This document shows, in pieces, positions 18,781 through 27,674 of a stretch of 64,000 bases of DNA (within the stretch, counting starts at the first letter, position 1; every line of letters starts with the position of its first letter). Position numbers and translations under genes: made by a program. Under the pieces are notes generated by a model. It had not been told where the DNA came from. It worked only from the letters and a program-made list of their open reading frames with translations, and made no database searches. This DNA comes from Microbacterium ginsengisoli (GTDB lineage: Bacteria; Actinomycetota; Actinomycetes; Actinomycetales; Microbacteriaceae), in contig NZ_JYIY01000073.1 of the NCBI RefSeq assembly GCF_000956535.1, positions 1-64,000 of the forward strand. The letters are read 5' to 3'.

Positions 18781-19289
18781 CGGCGCTCCGTCCGGCGGGC
18801 GTAGGCGGCCGCCGCGCGGGACGACAGGGCGAGCAGGACGAGGATGTCGAGGGCGAGCGTCGTGAGCGAGCCGTCGAGGGTCAGCTGCTGTCCCTGGGCC
18901 CACCACGACACGAACGCGGACACGATGGAGATCGTTGAGACGATGAGCACGAGCACCCGCGCCCAGTTGCGCCCGAGATAGATGAACAGGGCGAGCACGA
19001 GGTCGACGACGACGAAGAAGCCGCCGCTGACGAGAGCGACCGTCAGAAGCACGCCGCTCTCGGCGGCGAGGCTGCCCGCATCCGACGCGCCTTCGAGGGT
19101 GGCGAGCACCTCGGGCCAGTCGAGCACGAGCGACGCGAGCACCACGATGCCGCCGATGGCGCGCAGCAGCACGAGCAGGGCGCCGGCGACCGTCGCGCCG
19201 GGCCGCGGCATCCCGGGGTCGTACGGCGTCGGCTGCGCGAGGCGGGCGGGGGCCTCGAAGGCGGCGCGCTTGTGGGGCGTCTCGCTCAT
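18777..19289 (-). CDS. Hypothetical membrane protein
   Basis: Predicted 170-residue protein with four hydrophobic helices after a 30-residue proline-containing cytoplasmic start. I recognise no family. The ending YARRTERR is a positively charged tail. Start and stop overlap both neighbours by 4 bp, so it is translated with the LssY-like and J-domain genes and probably works at the membrane. Confidence 0.8.
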   Translation of the reverse strand: MSETPHKRAAFEAPARLAQPTPYDPGMPRPGATVAGALLVLLRAIGGIVVLASLVLDWPEVLATLEGASDAGSLAAESGVLLTVALVSGGFFVVVDLVLALFIYLGRNWARVLVLIVSTISIVSAFVSWWAQGQQLTLDGSLTTLALDILVLLALSSRAAAAYARRTERR

Positions 19290-20104
19290 GCCGCCACTCG
19301 CGTGACGTCGATGATCGGCAGGTTCCCGTCGGTGCGGATGGTGTCGCCGCCGCCGTTGCGTGAGTGGTAGCCCGTCGAGAAGTCGGCGAGCACATCGACG
19401 CGGATCTCGGGATGCGACCGGGTGAGGGTGGCGACGATGTGATCGCGTTCGATGTCGGTGTCGGCGTCGATCCGGTGGGTGATCTGCAGTGTGAACAGCG
19501 AGAGCCCGACGGAGGTGTCGAAGGTGCCCGCGGCGAGCCAGTCGACCCGCGCACCGCCGGGCAGCAGCCAGCCGTCGGGGCAGCGCCAGAACCGCACGTG
19601 GTGACGCTGGGCGGGGTTGCCGTCGACCTCCTGCTGGTAGGCGAAGTCCTGCTGGCGACCGAAGAGGAACAGGGGACTGACCGGCGCCTCACCGTAGCTG
19701 CGTCGCTTGAGGGTCGACGCGACGATGCGCCACGAGGAGCGAAGCGTCACCGGGTCGGCCTTCGTCCACCCGGCCGCGGTCAGCGCTCGTTCGATCGCGT
19801 CGCCGTCCCCGCGCAGCGCGAGGTTGACCGGGTCTCCGAGCAGGCCGTCGCTCGTGCGGGTGCGTCCGATGAAGTAGTCGGGCACGTAGATCGTGGTGAG
19901 GATGCGGTGCAGCCGCGGCAGCACGAGGTAGGCCAGCAGCGCCCAGAACACGATGCCGCCGGCGATGCCCCACCAGCCGAGTCGCAGCGACTCCTCGGCG
20001 CTCAGCACGGCGAGCCACACGGCCGCGACCCCCGCGAAGACGAAGAAGAACCAGTCGAACGCGATGCCGATCGAGTAGGCGCGACGGTGCGGGCGCGTAC
20101 TCAT
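19286..20104 (-). CDS. LssY C-terminal-like membrane protein
   Basis: Predicted 272-residue protein. Two hydrophobic segments at the N-terminus are followed by a soluble region with YFIGRT, GDPVNLAL and GW, the pattern of the LssY C-terminal domain found alone or fused to PAP2 phosphatases. The function of that domain is unknown. It lies in a four-gene overlapping operon after a 3-hydroxyisobutyryl-CoA hydrolase-like gene and before two further genes of unknown function. Confidence 0.78.
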   Translation of the reverse strand: MSTRPHRRAYSIGIAFDWFFFVFAGVAAVWLAVLSAEESLRLGWWGIAGGIVFWALLAYLVLPRLHRILTTIYVPDYFIGRTRTSDGLLGDPVNLALRGDGDAIERALTAAGWTKADPVTLRSSWRIVASTLKRRSYGEAPVSPLFLFGRQQDFAYQQEVDGNPAQRHHVRFWRCPDGWLLPGGARVDWLAAGTFDTSVGLSLFTLQITHRIDADTDIERDHIVATLTRSHPEIRVDVLADFSTGYHSRNGGGDTIRTDGNLPIIDVTRVAA

Positions 20105-21168
20105 GACCAGAGCGGCACGGCCGGTTCGTACGAGAATGCGGCGGCGATCGTGTCGGGCGTGACGCCGTCGTGGGTGGCGGGGTTCCAGTGCGGATCGCGG
20201 TCCTTGTCGACCAGCTGGGCACGGATGCCCTCGACCATGTCGGGCTGGGTGTGTGCGAACCAGAGCACGAGGCGGTACTCCTGCTCGAGCACGGCGCGCA
20301 GCGTCGGCAGCTCCCGCGCCCGGCGCACCGCCTCGAGCGTGACGGCGAGAGCAGTGGGCGCCGCGTGGGTGAGCCGGTCGGCGAGGGCGGATGCCTCGGG
20401 CTCTCCGACGGCGCGCAGCTTCGCGATGATGCCGGGCACCGTGTCGGCGTCGAAGGTCGCGTCGATCCAGGGCTGCTTCGCGGCGAGCTCGGATGCCTCG
20501 GGCGTCTCGTCGAACAGCAGCACGAGCTCGGCGGGTCCGGAGGGGTCTGCCCGCGTGACGAGGGCGTCGCGGATCGCGTCGAGGTGCGCGGAGGGGACGA
20601 AGTGGTCGGCGAAGCCCGCGTGGATCGCATCGGAGGCGCTCATCGTGTCGCCGGTGAGGGCGAGGTATTCGCCGAGCCGGCCGGGTGCGCGGGACAGCAG
20701 GTAGCTGCCGCCGACGTCGGGGGTGAATCCGATGCGGGTCTCGGGCATCGCGAGCCGGGATCGCTCGGTGACGATGCGCACGGCGGCGTGGCCGGCGAGA
20801 CCGATGCCGCCGCCCATGGTGATGCCGTCGGCGAAGGCGACGATGGGGGCGGGGTATTCGTCGATCGCGGCGTTGAGGGCGTACTCCTCCCGGAAGAACA
20901 CCCCCACCTCGTCGGCCCTGCCCGCGACGATCGAGGCGTAGAGGGCGCGAACGTCGCCGCCCGCGCAGAGGCCGCGATCACCGGCGCCGTCGAGCAGCAC
21001 GGTGTCGATGTCGGCGTCACCCCGCCAGGCGTCGAGCGCCGCCCGGAGGGCACGGATCATGGGCACGTCGAGCGCGTTGATCGCCGCAGGGCGGTCGAGG
21101 GTGAGGCGGCCGAGCGAGTGCTCGGTGCGCACCACGACGCCGGCATCGGTGGGGTGCACGTCGGTCAC
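20101..21168 (-). CDS. 3-hydroxyisobutyryl-CoA hydrolase-like protein
   Basis: Predicted 355-residue crotonase-superfamily enzyme. The length exceeds simple hydratases (about 260) and fits 3-hydroxyisobutyryl-CoA hydrolases of valine catabolism. Key segments are LCAGGDVRALY, FADGITMGGGIGL and MPETRIGFTPDVGGSYLL, the last typical of this subgroup. The start is a GTG six bases after a TAACGT box, so it is likely leaderless. It leads an operon with three envelope-related genes, whose link to valine breakdown is unclear. Confidence 0.88.
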   Translation of the reverse strand: MTDVHPTDAGVVVRTEHSLGRLTLDRPAAINALDVPMIRALRAALDAWRGDADIDTVLLDGAGDRGLCAGGDVRALYASIVAGRADEVGVFFREEYALNAAIDEYPAPIVAFADGITMGGGIGLAGHAAVRIVTERSRLAMPETRIGFTPDVGGSYLLSRAPGRLGEYLALTGDTMSASDAIHAGFADHFVPSAHLDAIRDALVTRADPSGPAELVLLFDETPEASELAAKQPWIDATFDADTVPGIIAKLRAVGEPEASALADRLTHAAPTALAVTLEAVRRARELPTLRAVLEQEYRLVLWFAHTQPDMVEGIRAQLVDKDRDPHWNPATHDGVTPDTIAAAFSYEPAVPLWS

Positions 21169-21174
21169 GGGGCA

Positions 21175-21180
21175 ACGTTA
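21175..21180 (-). promoter_or_regulatory. -10 box of leaderless hydrolase promoter
   Basis: TAACGT on the minus strand, six bases, then GTG at 21168. No ribosome site. Confidence 0.5.
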
Positions 21181-21260
21181 CCGCCCGATGACGGCGCAAA
21201 TCCCGGGTCGATCGGCGGTTGTCCGCCAAGATGGAACCACCACGGACCGAGGAGGAGCCG

Positions 21261-22460
21261 ATGCCGGACGGCCAGGTGCTCGAATTCACCGACCTGCGCA
21301 AGAGCTTCGGCCGCGTCGATGCGGTCGCGGGCCTGACCGCGCGCGTCGAGCCCGGCGTGGTGACCGGCTTCCTCGGCCCGAACGGGGCGGGCAAGACCAC
21401 GACGCTGCGCATGCTGCTCGGTCTGGTGCGCCCGACATCGGGCACCGCCCGCATCGGCGGACGCCTCTACGGTGAGCTGACCGATCCGCTGCGCAGCGTC
21501 GGCGCGGTGCTCGAGGCATCCTCCTTCCACCCGGGTCGCTCGGGCGCGAACCATCTGAAGGTCTACGCCCAGGCGGCGGGAATCCCCACCTCCCGCGTCG
21601 ACGAGGTGCTGGCGCTCGTCGGCATGTCGGATGCGGCGGGCCGCAGGGTCGGCGGGTACTCGCTCGGCATGCGGCAGCGCCTCGGTCTCGCCTACGCCCT
21701 GCTGGGAGACCCCGGAGTGCTGATCCTCGATGAGCCGACGAACGGCCTCGACCCCGAGGGCATCAAGTGGATGCGCACGCTGCTGCAGCATCTGGCCCGC
21801 GAGGGTCGTACGGTGCTCATGTCATCGCACCTGCTCTCCGAGGTGCAGCAGACAGCCGACGCCCTGCTCATCGTCGCCAAGGGGCGACTGGTCTACCAGG
21901 GTGCCATCGAGGACATCGTCGGCCCCGACGAGGTGTCGACGGTGGTGGATGCCCCCGACCGCGCCGCCCTCGCGGCAGCCCTCACCGCGGGCGGCTTCAC
22001 CTACGACCTCCTGCGCACGGGCTTCACGGTTCTCCACGCCGATGCCGTCGAGGTCGGCGCAGCCGCCGCGGCGGCCGGTGTCGCCCTGTCGTCGCTCGTG
22101 CGCCGCGGGCCGAACATCGAAGAGGCGTTCCTCGAGCTGGTCTCCGGCGACCGCGTGCATGCGTCCGCCGCCGGCATCCTCGCCCCCGCGGCGGACGCCG
22201 CCGCACCCGATGAGCCGGCCACCACCGCGTCGGCCGCACCCGATGTGACATCCGCGGCAGGTGTGCCCGACGGCTCGAGCACGACGGAGCTCGAGGGCGC
22301 GACAGAGGGCGCGGACGAGGTCGAGGGTCCGGCAGAGGTCGTCGACCTCGCCGACGTCCCGGTCGCCAACGCAGGGAGCGATGCGGCCGAGGAGCACCCG
22401 GATGACGCCGAGCCCGCCGCATCCGATACCGACCGCCACGACGAAAGCGAGCAGCGATGA
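21261..22460 (+). CDS. ABC transporter ATP-binding protein with acidic tail
   Basis: Predicted 399-residue ATPase. Walker A GPNGAGKTT, signature YSLGMRQRL and Walker B LILDEPTNGLDPEG lie in the first 200 residues, as in CcmA/DrrA-type export ATPases. After about residue 300 comes a tail of roughly 100 residues rich in Ala, Asp, Glu and Ser with no recognisable fold. The start ATG has a strong GAGGAGGAG seven bases upstream. It overlaps the permease gene by 4 bp, so the two form an export or antibiotic-resistance type transporter; substrate unknown. Confidence 0.92.
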   Translation: MPDGQVLEFTDLRKSFGRVDAVAGLTARVEPGVVTGFLGPNGAGKTTTLRMLLGLVRPTSGTARIGGRLYGELTDPLRSVGAVLEASSFHPGRSGANHLKVYAQAAGIPTSRVDEVLALVGMSDAAGRRVGGYSLGMRQRLGLAYALLGDPGVLILDEPTNGLDPEGIKWMRTLLQHLAREGRTVLMSSHLLSEVQQTADALLIVAKGRLVYQGAIEDIVGPDEVSTVVDAPDRAALAAALTAGGFTYDLLRTGFTVLHADAVEVGAAAAAAGVALSSLVRRGPNIEEAFLELVSGDRVHASAAGILAPAADAAAPDEPATTASAAPDVTSAAGVPDGSSTTELEGATEGADEVEGPAEVVDLADVPVANAGSDAAEEHPDDAEPAASDTDRHDESEQR

Positions 22461-23263
22461 GCCTCGCCCGTGCCACCCGATCCGAGCTGACGAAGCTCTA
22501 CTCCACCGCGATCTGGTGGATCCTCGCGATCGTGCTCGTCGTCTACGTCGGGTTCGTGTCCACGTTCCTCGGATTCGTCCTGTCCTCATCGAGCACGGGC
22601 AGTGCGCTCAGCGAGTCGAGCAGTGAGGTTCCGGCGACGCTGTACAGCCTGGCCTCGTCGATCGGCTACGTCTTCCCGCTGCTGATCGGCACGCTCATCG
22701 TCACCGGCGAGTTCCGCCACAAGACGCTCACGCCGACGTTCCTGGCGACCCCCGCGCGCGGCACTGTGCTGTGGGCGAAGCTGCTGGCCTCGACGACCCT
22801 CGGACTGCTCTACGGCGTGCTCGCGCTTCTCGTGACCGTCGGACCGATCGCGGGTCTGCTCGCCGCCCACGGTCTGCCTACCGGTCTCGGCTCGTCCGAC
22901 ACCTGGGCGCTCGTCGGACGCATCCTGCTCGTGTTCGTGCTGTGGACCTGGGTGGGCCTGGGCCTCGGCACCCTCATCCGCAACCAGGTCGCCGCGATCG
23001 TCGTCGTGCTCGCGTTCACCCAGTTCATCGAGCCGCTGCTGCGCCTCGGCACGATGTTCGTCTCGTGGCTGCAGGATGTCGGGCGCTTCCTGCCCGGCGC
23101 GGCAGCCGACCAGCTGGTGGGCTCGTCCGTGCTGACGCTCGGTCAGGGCGGAGCGTCTCCCGACCCGCTCACCTGGTACGCGGCGGCCATCGTGCTGGCC
23201 GCCTACGCATTCGCGCTGCTCCTGCTCGGCCACATCTTCAGCTGGCGACGCGACGTCGCCTGA
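22457..23263 (+). CDS. ABC transporter permease
   Basis: Predicted 268-residue ABC-2-like membrane subunit. About six hydrophobic helices are visible, with TGEFRHKTLTPT between helices 2 and 3, a typical loop of DrrB/NatB-type permeases, and VGLGLGTLIRNQVAA later. The ATG overlaps the ATPase stop by 4 bp. Together they make a two-gene exporter. No regulator is adjacent. Confidence 0.9.
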   Translation: MSLARATRSELTKLYSTAIWWILAIVLVVYVGFVSTFLGFVLSSSSTGSALSESSSEVPATLYSLASSIGYVFPLLIGTLIVTGEFRHKTLTPTFLATPARGTVLWAKLLASTTLGLLYGVLALLVTVGPIAGLLAAHGLPTGLGSSDTWALVGRILLVFVLWTWVGLGLGTLIRNQVAAIVVVLAFTQFIEPLLRLGTMFVSWLQDVGRFLPGAAADQLVGSSVLTLGQGGASPDPLTWYAAAIVLAAYAFALLLLGHIFSWRRDVA

Positions 23264-23272
23264 GCGGGCGCG

Positions 23273-23671
23273 TCAGCCGGCGTCGGGCGCGAGCTCGGCG
23301 ACATCCGTCGGCTCGTCGCCGCCGTCGAGCCGCAGGGCGCGCAGCAGTGCCACGCCGTGCCGCGTAGTGAGGATGATGCGCGAGAACTCCGCCGACTCGT
23401 CGAGGTCGATGACCACACCGGGGCGCTTCGCCCGGATGACGGCGAAGTCGTCACCGACGCCGGTGCGCCACGTTCCCGCGGCGGTGACGCCCGGCACGTA
23501 GGTCGAGCGCCCGCGGGTGCCCCGCAGCCACGTCCACGGGTCGTCGGTGAGCTGAGCCCGGGTGATCGACGAGCGTTCGACGACGATATTCCGCTTGCGG
23601 AATGCCGTGAGCCGCTCGGCGCCCGACAGCACGATCTCGAGCTGAGCCGAGTCGAGCAGCAGGGTCACCAT
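23273..23671 (-). CDS. Conserved hypothetical, PH-like
   Basis: Predicted 132-residue soluble protein with alternating strands (TLLLDSAQLEIVLS, NIVVERSSI, GVVIDLD) and a final helix (HGVALLRAL). The pattern looks like a small PH-type barrel, but I do not recognise a named family. The ATG is six bases after CAGACT, a possible weak leaderless -10. It converges with the ABC permease and is divergent from the fbiC-like gene. Confidence 0.7.
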   Translation of the reverse strand: MVTLLLDSAQLEIVLSGAERLTAFRKRNIVVERSSITRAQLTDDPWTWLRGTRGRSTYVPGVTAAGTWRTGVGDDFAVIRAKRPGVVIDLDESAEFSRIILTTRHGVALLRALRLDGGDEPTDVAELAPDAG

Positions 23672-23763
23672 GCGCCTAGTCTGCCAGGGCGTCGCAGCGG
23701 TCGCGGCGGCGTTTGCTTACATCCCGGCAACGATCCGACAACCCCGACGCCTTCTGCGGGTGG

Positions 23764-23769
23764 AAGACT
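23764..23769 (+). promoter_or_regulatory. Putative -10 box of fbiC-like gene
   Basis: AAGACT, six bases, then GTG at 23776. The spacing equals that of other leaderless genes here, though the first base is not T. It supports the shorter fbiC start over an upstream ATG at 23713. Confidence 0.4.
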
Positions 23770-23775
23770 GAACCG

Positions 23776-26151
23776 GTGAGTCTGGCCGATCATCCGGCGC
23801 CGGCGTCCGCCGTGCGCATCCCCGAGGCGATCGCCGCCGCCCGCGCGGGCCGCGACCTCGACGTCGCCGACGCCGAAGCGCTGCTGGGTGCCGTCGGCGA
23901 CGATCTCGAGGCGCTGCTGGCCGCGGCATCCGCTCTGCGCGACGAGGGGCTCACCGCAGCCGGCCGCCCGGGCGTCATCACCTACTCGCGCAAGGTGTTC
24001 ATCCCGCTCACGACCCTCTGCCGCGACCGCTGTCACTACTGCATCTTCGTCGACACCCCCTCACAGCTGCGACTGCTGCGCAAGCCCGTCTACATGACGC
24101 CCGAGCAGGTGCTCACCGTCGCCCGCCAGGGCGCGGCCCTCGGATGCAAAGAGGCCCTGCTCACCCTCGGCGACCGCCCCGAGGACCGCTGGCCCGAGGC
24201 GCGCGCCTGGCTCGACGAGCACGGCTACACCTCGACGCTCGACTACGTCGCCGCGATGGCTCGGCTCATCACCGCCGAGACCGGGCTGCTCGCCCACGCG
24301 AACCCCGGCGTGATGTCGGCGGACGAGCTGCGGATGCTGCGCCCCACCGCCCCCTCGATGGGGATGATGCTCGAGACGACCTCGCGCCGGCTGTTCGAGG
24401 AGCCCGGGCAGGTGCACTACGGCTCGCCCGACAAGGACCCCGACGTGCGACTGGCGGTGATCGAGGACGCCGGCCGCGAGCGGGTGCCGTTCACGACGGG
24501 CATCCTCGTCGGCATCGGTGAGACCGTGCACGATCGGGCGGAGTCGCTCATCGCGCTCCGCGATGCGCACCGCCGCCACGGTCACGTGCAGGAGGTGATC
24601 GTGCAGAACTTCCGCGCGAAGCCGCGCACCGCGATGCGGGCCGCGCCCGACGCGTCCCTGCTCGAGTACGTCGCGGCGGTCGCGACCGCGCGCCTCGTGC
24701 TCGGGCCGCGCATGCGCGTGCAGGTGCCGCCGAACCTGTCGGACGAGACGGAGTTCGAGCTTCTCGTGCGCGCCGGCGCCGACGACTGGGGCGGGGTGTC
24801 GCCGCTCACCGCCGACCACGTCAACCCCGAGCGCCCCTGGCCGCACCTCGACGACCTCGCCCGTCGCACCGCCGAGCTCGGCTTCACCCTGCGCGAGCGG
24901 CTCACCGCGCACCCCGAGTTCGTGCGCGATCCCGACGGCTGGATCGACCCCGATCTCCGACCCGCGGTCGCGAGGCTCGCCGACCCCGACTCGGGGCTCG
25001 CCGGTGACGCGGCGCCCGCACTCCGCCGCGGCGGCGCCCCGGCGGCATCACGGCGCAGCGGCGGCGACCTCGCCCGACTCGCGGAGGCCGCGGCATCCGC
25101 CCCCGGAGACCTCGACGACGGCGACTGGGTGCGCCTGCTGACCGCGACCGGGTCCGGCCTCGACACCCTCACCGCGACCGCCGACGACGTGCGGCGCTAT
25201 ACGGTCGGCGAGACGGTCAGCATCGTCGTGAACCGCAATCTCACCTCCACCGGGTTCCGGGCGGTCGCGACCGGCGAGCCCGGCACGTTCACGCTCGACG
25301 ACGTCGCGGCGATCACCACCGACGCGTGGGACCTCGGCGCGACGGAGATCTGCGTGCAGGGGCGGGTGGCGGCATCCGAAGATCCCCGCGCCTATCTCGA
25401 CATCGCCCGCACCGTGCACGAGACGGCGCCCCGCCTGCACCTGCACGCCTACCGCCCGCAGGACGTCTGGGATCTCGCCGACCGCGGCGGGCTCGGTCTC
25501 GACGGTGCCCTGGCGGCACTCCGGGACGCGGGCGTGCGCAGCGTGCCCGGCACCGGCGTCAAGGTGCTGAGCGAGCGGGCGCGACGGGCGGCGTTCGACG
25601 GCGACCTCGAGATCGACCGGTGGGAGACGGGCATCCGCGCCGCGCACGCGCACGGCTTCCGCTCGACGTCGGTGCTGTTCTACGGCCACGTCGAGACCGC
25701 CAGCGAGCGCGTCGCGCATCTGCGTCGCCTGCGCGAGCTGCAGGCGGATGCCGCGGCCGCCGGCAGCGGCGGCGGCTTCACCGAGTTCGTGCCGATCCCG
25801 CTTCCCGCGCCGCTCGGCGGCGTGCCGCTCGTCGCCGGCCGCGCCCCGATCGACGAGCACCGCGCGATGGTCGCGGTCTCGCGCCTGCTGCTGACGGGCA
25901 GTATCCCCCACGTACAGGTGCCCTGGACGCGGCTCGGGACCGCGGCGACCGCCGTGCTGCTGCGCTCGGGCGGTGACGACCTCGGCGGCACTCTGCTGGA
26001 TGGACGCGTGCGCCCCGATGCCGGCGTCGAGCAGGGGCTCGAGCTGCCGATCCCCGAGGCCGCGCGGCTCGCCGCGTCGCTGCTGCGACCGTTCCGGCAG
26101 CGAACGACCGACTACCGCGAGCCCGACGCCGAGCGGAAGGCGGCCCGGTGA
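23776..26151 (+). CDS. fbiC: FbiC-like FO synthase, CofH half lacking its Fe-S motif
   Basis: Predicted 791-residue two-domain protein like FbiC, which makes the deazaflavin FO of coenzyme F420. The N-terminal CofG half is intact, with radical SAM cysteines C82, C86 and C89 in LCRDRCHYC. The C-terminal CofH half keeps VVNRN, CVQG, PGTGVKVL, YGHVETASE, GGFTEFVP, DLGGTL and RQRTTDY. The CxxxCxxC expected just after NRN (residue 486 onward) is missing and the segment is about nine residues shorter than in M. tuberculosis FbiC. No TGC or TGT occurs there in any frame, so a frameshift is excluded. Either another CofH exists or the protein has changed job. First gene of a coupled F420 operon. Confidence 0.88.
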   Translation: MSLADHPAPASAVRIPEAIAAARAGRDLDVADAEALLGAVGDDLEALLAAASALRDEGLTAAGRPGVITYSRKVFIPLTTLCRDRCHYCIFVDTPSQLRLLRKPVYMTPEQVLTVARQGAALGCKEALLTLGDRPEDRWPEARAWLDEHGYTSTLDYVAAMARLITAETGLLAHANPGVMSADELRMLRPTAPSMGMMLETTSRRLFEEPGQVHYGSPDKDPDVRLAVIEDAGRERVPFTTGILVGIGETVHDRAESLIALRDAHRRHGHVQEVIVQNFRAKPRTAMRAAPDASLLEYVAAVATARLVLGPRMRVQVPPNLSDETEFELLVRAGADDWGGVSPLTADHVNPERPWPHLDDLARRTAELGFTLRERLTAHPEFVRDPDGWIDPDLRPAVARLADPDSGLAGDAAPALRRGGAPAASRRSGGDLARLAEAAASAPGDLDDGDWVRLLTATGSGLDTLTATADDVRRYTVGETVSIVVNRNLTSTGFRAVATGEPGTFTLDDVAAITTDAWDLGATEICVQGRVAASEDPRAYLDIARTVHETAPRLHLHAYRPQDVWDLADRGGLGLDGALAALRDAGVRSVPGTGVKVLSERARRAAFDGDLEIDRWETGIRAAHAHGFRSTSVLFYGHVETASERVAHLRRLRELQADAAAAGSGGGFTEFVPIPLPAPLGGVPLVAGRAPIDEHRAMVAVSRLLLTGSIPHVQVPWTRLGTAATAVLLRSGGDDLGGTLLDGRVRPDAGVEQGLELPIPEAARLAASLLRPFRQRTTDYREPDAERKAAR

Positions 26152-27674
26152 CGGCGACGCGGGTGCTCATCGTCGGCGCAGGCTTCTCGGGGCTCGCCGC
26201 CGCGTTCGCGCTGCGCGAGGAGGGGCATGACGTCACCGTCATCGAGCGGGCGGCGAGCGCCGGCGGTACGTGGCGGGACAACGTCTATCCCGGCATCGCG
26301 TGCGACGTGCCGTCGCGGCTCTACCAGCTGCGCTCGCACCTGAGCGGCGCGTGGACGCGCGAGTTCGCGCCGGGTGAGGAGATCCGCACCTACCTCGAGC
26401 GGGTCGCCGCCGAGCTCGGCGACGCCCTGCGCTACGACACCCCGATGACGGCCGCGACCTGGGACGCGGGCGCGTCGCTGTGGCGGGTCTCGACCGGCGG
26501 CGCCTCGCCGGCGCAGCTCGAGGCGGACGCCCTCGTGCTCGCGTGCGGCCGGCTGACCGAGCCGCGCATCCCCGAGATCGAGGGACTCGCGAGCTTCCCC
26601 GGGCCGATCTTCCACTCGGCCCGCTGGCGCGACGACGTCGACCTCACCAGAGCCCGCGTCGCGGTCATCGGCTCCGGCGCGAGCGCCGTGCAGCTCGCCC
26701 CCGAGATCGCGAGACGCGGCGCCCGGGTGACCCTCTTCCAGCGCACGCCCGCGTGGATCGTCCCGCGCGGCGGGCGCACCTACGACGCCGACGAGCGGGC
26801 GGCCCTCGATGCCGACCCCGACGCGGTGCAGGCCGCGTACGACGCGCTCTACCGCGAAGGGGAGGAACGCTTCGCGTCGCGGTCGGGGGATGCCGCGGCA
26901 TCCGCGCGCGCCCACGCGACCGCCCTCGACCACCTCGCCGCGCAAGTGCCCGACGAGACGCTGCGGGCGGCGCTGACGCCGGCGTACGCGTTCGGCTGCA
27001 CCCGTGTGCTGCTCTCGGACGACTTCTACCCGTCGATCGCGTCGGGTCTCGTCGACCTCGAGCCGTCGGCGCTCACCGAGGTCTCGGGCACGACGCTGAC
27101 CGCCGCGAGCGGACGACGCATGGAGGCCGACGTCATCGTGCTGGCGACCGGATTCGCCGCCGCCGAGCAGCCCTATGCCGAGCTCGTCACCGGTGAGCAC
27201 GGCACCCTTGCGGCTCACTGGGCGACCGGCATGACCTCGTTCGCCTCGACGGTGGTCACCGGCTTCCCGAACCTGTTCGTGCTCAACGGCCCGAACGCCT
27301 CGCTCGGGCACAACTCCTCGGTGCTCATGGCCGAGCAGCAGGCCCGGTACGCCGCCCGCGCCCTGCGCGAGCACCCTGCCGTGCGGCGGGTGCGCCCCGA
27401 GGCCGAGACCGCCTACACCGCCGCGATCGACGCCGCCGCCGCCGCGACGCCGTGGCTGACCGGCGGATGCCGCAACTGGTACGTCGATCCGCGGTCTGGC
27501 CGCCTGACGCTGCTGTGGCCGGCGCCCGTCGACGCGTTCCGGCGCGTGCTCGACGGCGCGACCGGCGCCGAGTTCGAGCCGCCGCACGAGCTCGTCGGCG
27601 CCGCCGGCGACGGTGCGGCATCCGTCATCGACTCGACCCCCGACTCCGACACGTCCACGATGGGAGCATCATGA
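26148..27674 (+). CDS. Flavin monooxygenase, Baeyer-Villiger type
   Basis: Predicted 508-residue FAD enzyme. FAD motif GAGFSGLAAAFAL at the N-terminus, GGTWRDNVYPG after it, NADP motif GSGASAVQLAP mid-protein, and FPGPIFHSARW fitting the FxGxxxHxxxW fingerprint of Baeyer-Villiger monooxygenases. It would insert oxygen next to a carbonyl or oxidise a heteroatom using NADPH. It overlaps the fbiC-like gene and the fgd gene by 4 bp each, so it is made with the F420 enzymes although the family uses FAD/NADPH. Substrate unknown. Confidence 0.9.
   Translation: MTATRVLIVGAGFSGLAAAFALREEGHDVTVIERAASAGGTWRDNVYPGIACDVPSRLYQLRSHLSGAWTREFAPGEEIRTYLERVAAELGDALRYDTPMTAATWDAGASLWRVSTGGASPAQLEADALVLACGRLTEPRIPEIEGLASFPGPIFHSARWRDDVDLTRARVAVIGSGASAVQLAPEIARRGARVTLFQRTPAWIVPRGGRTYDADERAALDADPDAVQAAYDALYREGEERFASRSGDAAASARAHATALDHLAAQVPDETLRAALTPAYAFGCTRVLLSDDFYPSIASGLVDLEPSALTEVSGTTLTAASGRRMEADVIVLATGFAAAEQPYAELVTGEHGTLAAHWATGMTSFASTVVTGFPNLFVLNGPNASLGHNSSVLMAEQQARYAARALREHPAVRRVRPEAETAYTAAIDAAAAATPWLTGGCRNWYVDPRSGRLTLLWPAPVDAFRRVLDGATGAEFEPPHELVGAAGDGAASVIDSTPDSDTSTMGAS
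26888..26903. repeat. Intragenic copy of GGATGCCGCGGCATCC palindrome
   Basis: A full 16-bp palindrome in the monooxygenase gene, coding Asp-Ala-Ala-Ala-Ser with GAT, GCA and TCC codons that are otherwise rare here. Confidence 0.7.

Noticed and set aside
25201..25300. Frameshift as the cause of the missing CofH cysteines
   Set aside because: No cysteine codon is present in any forward frame in this interval, and flanking CofH motifs remain in one frame.
26888..26903. Palindromic copies as ends of a mobile element
   Set aside because: Copies are dispersed singly inside normal genes, with no transposase, target duplication or paired spacing.
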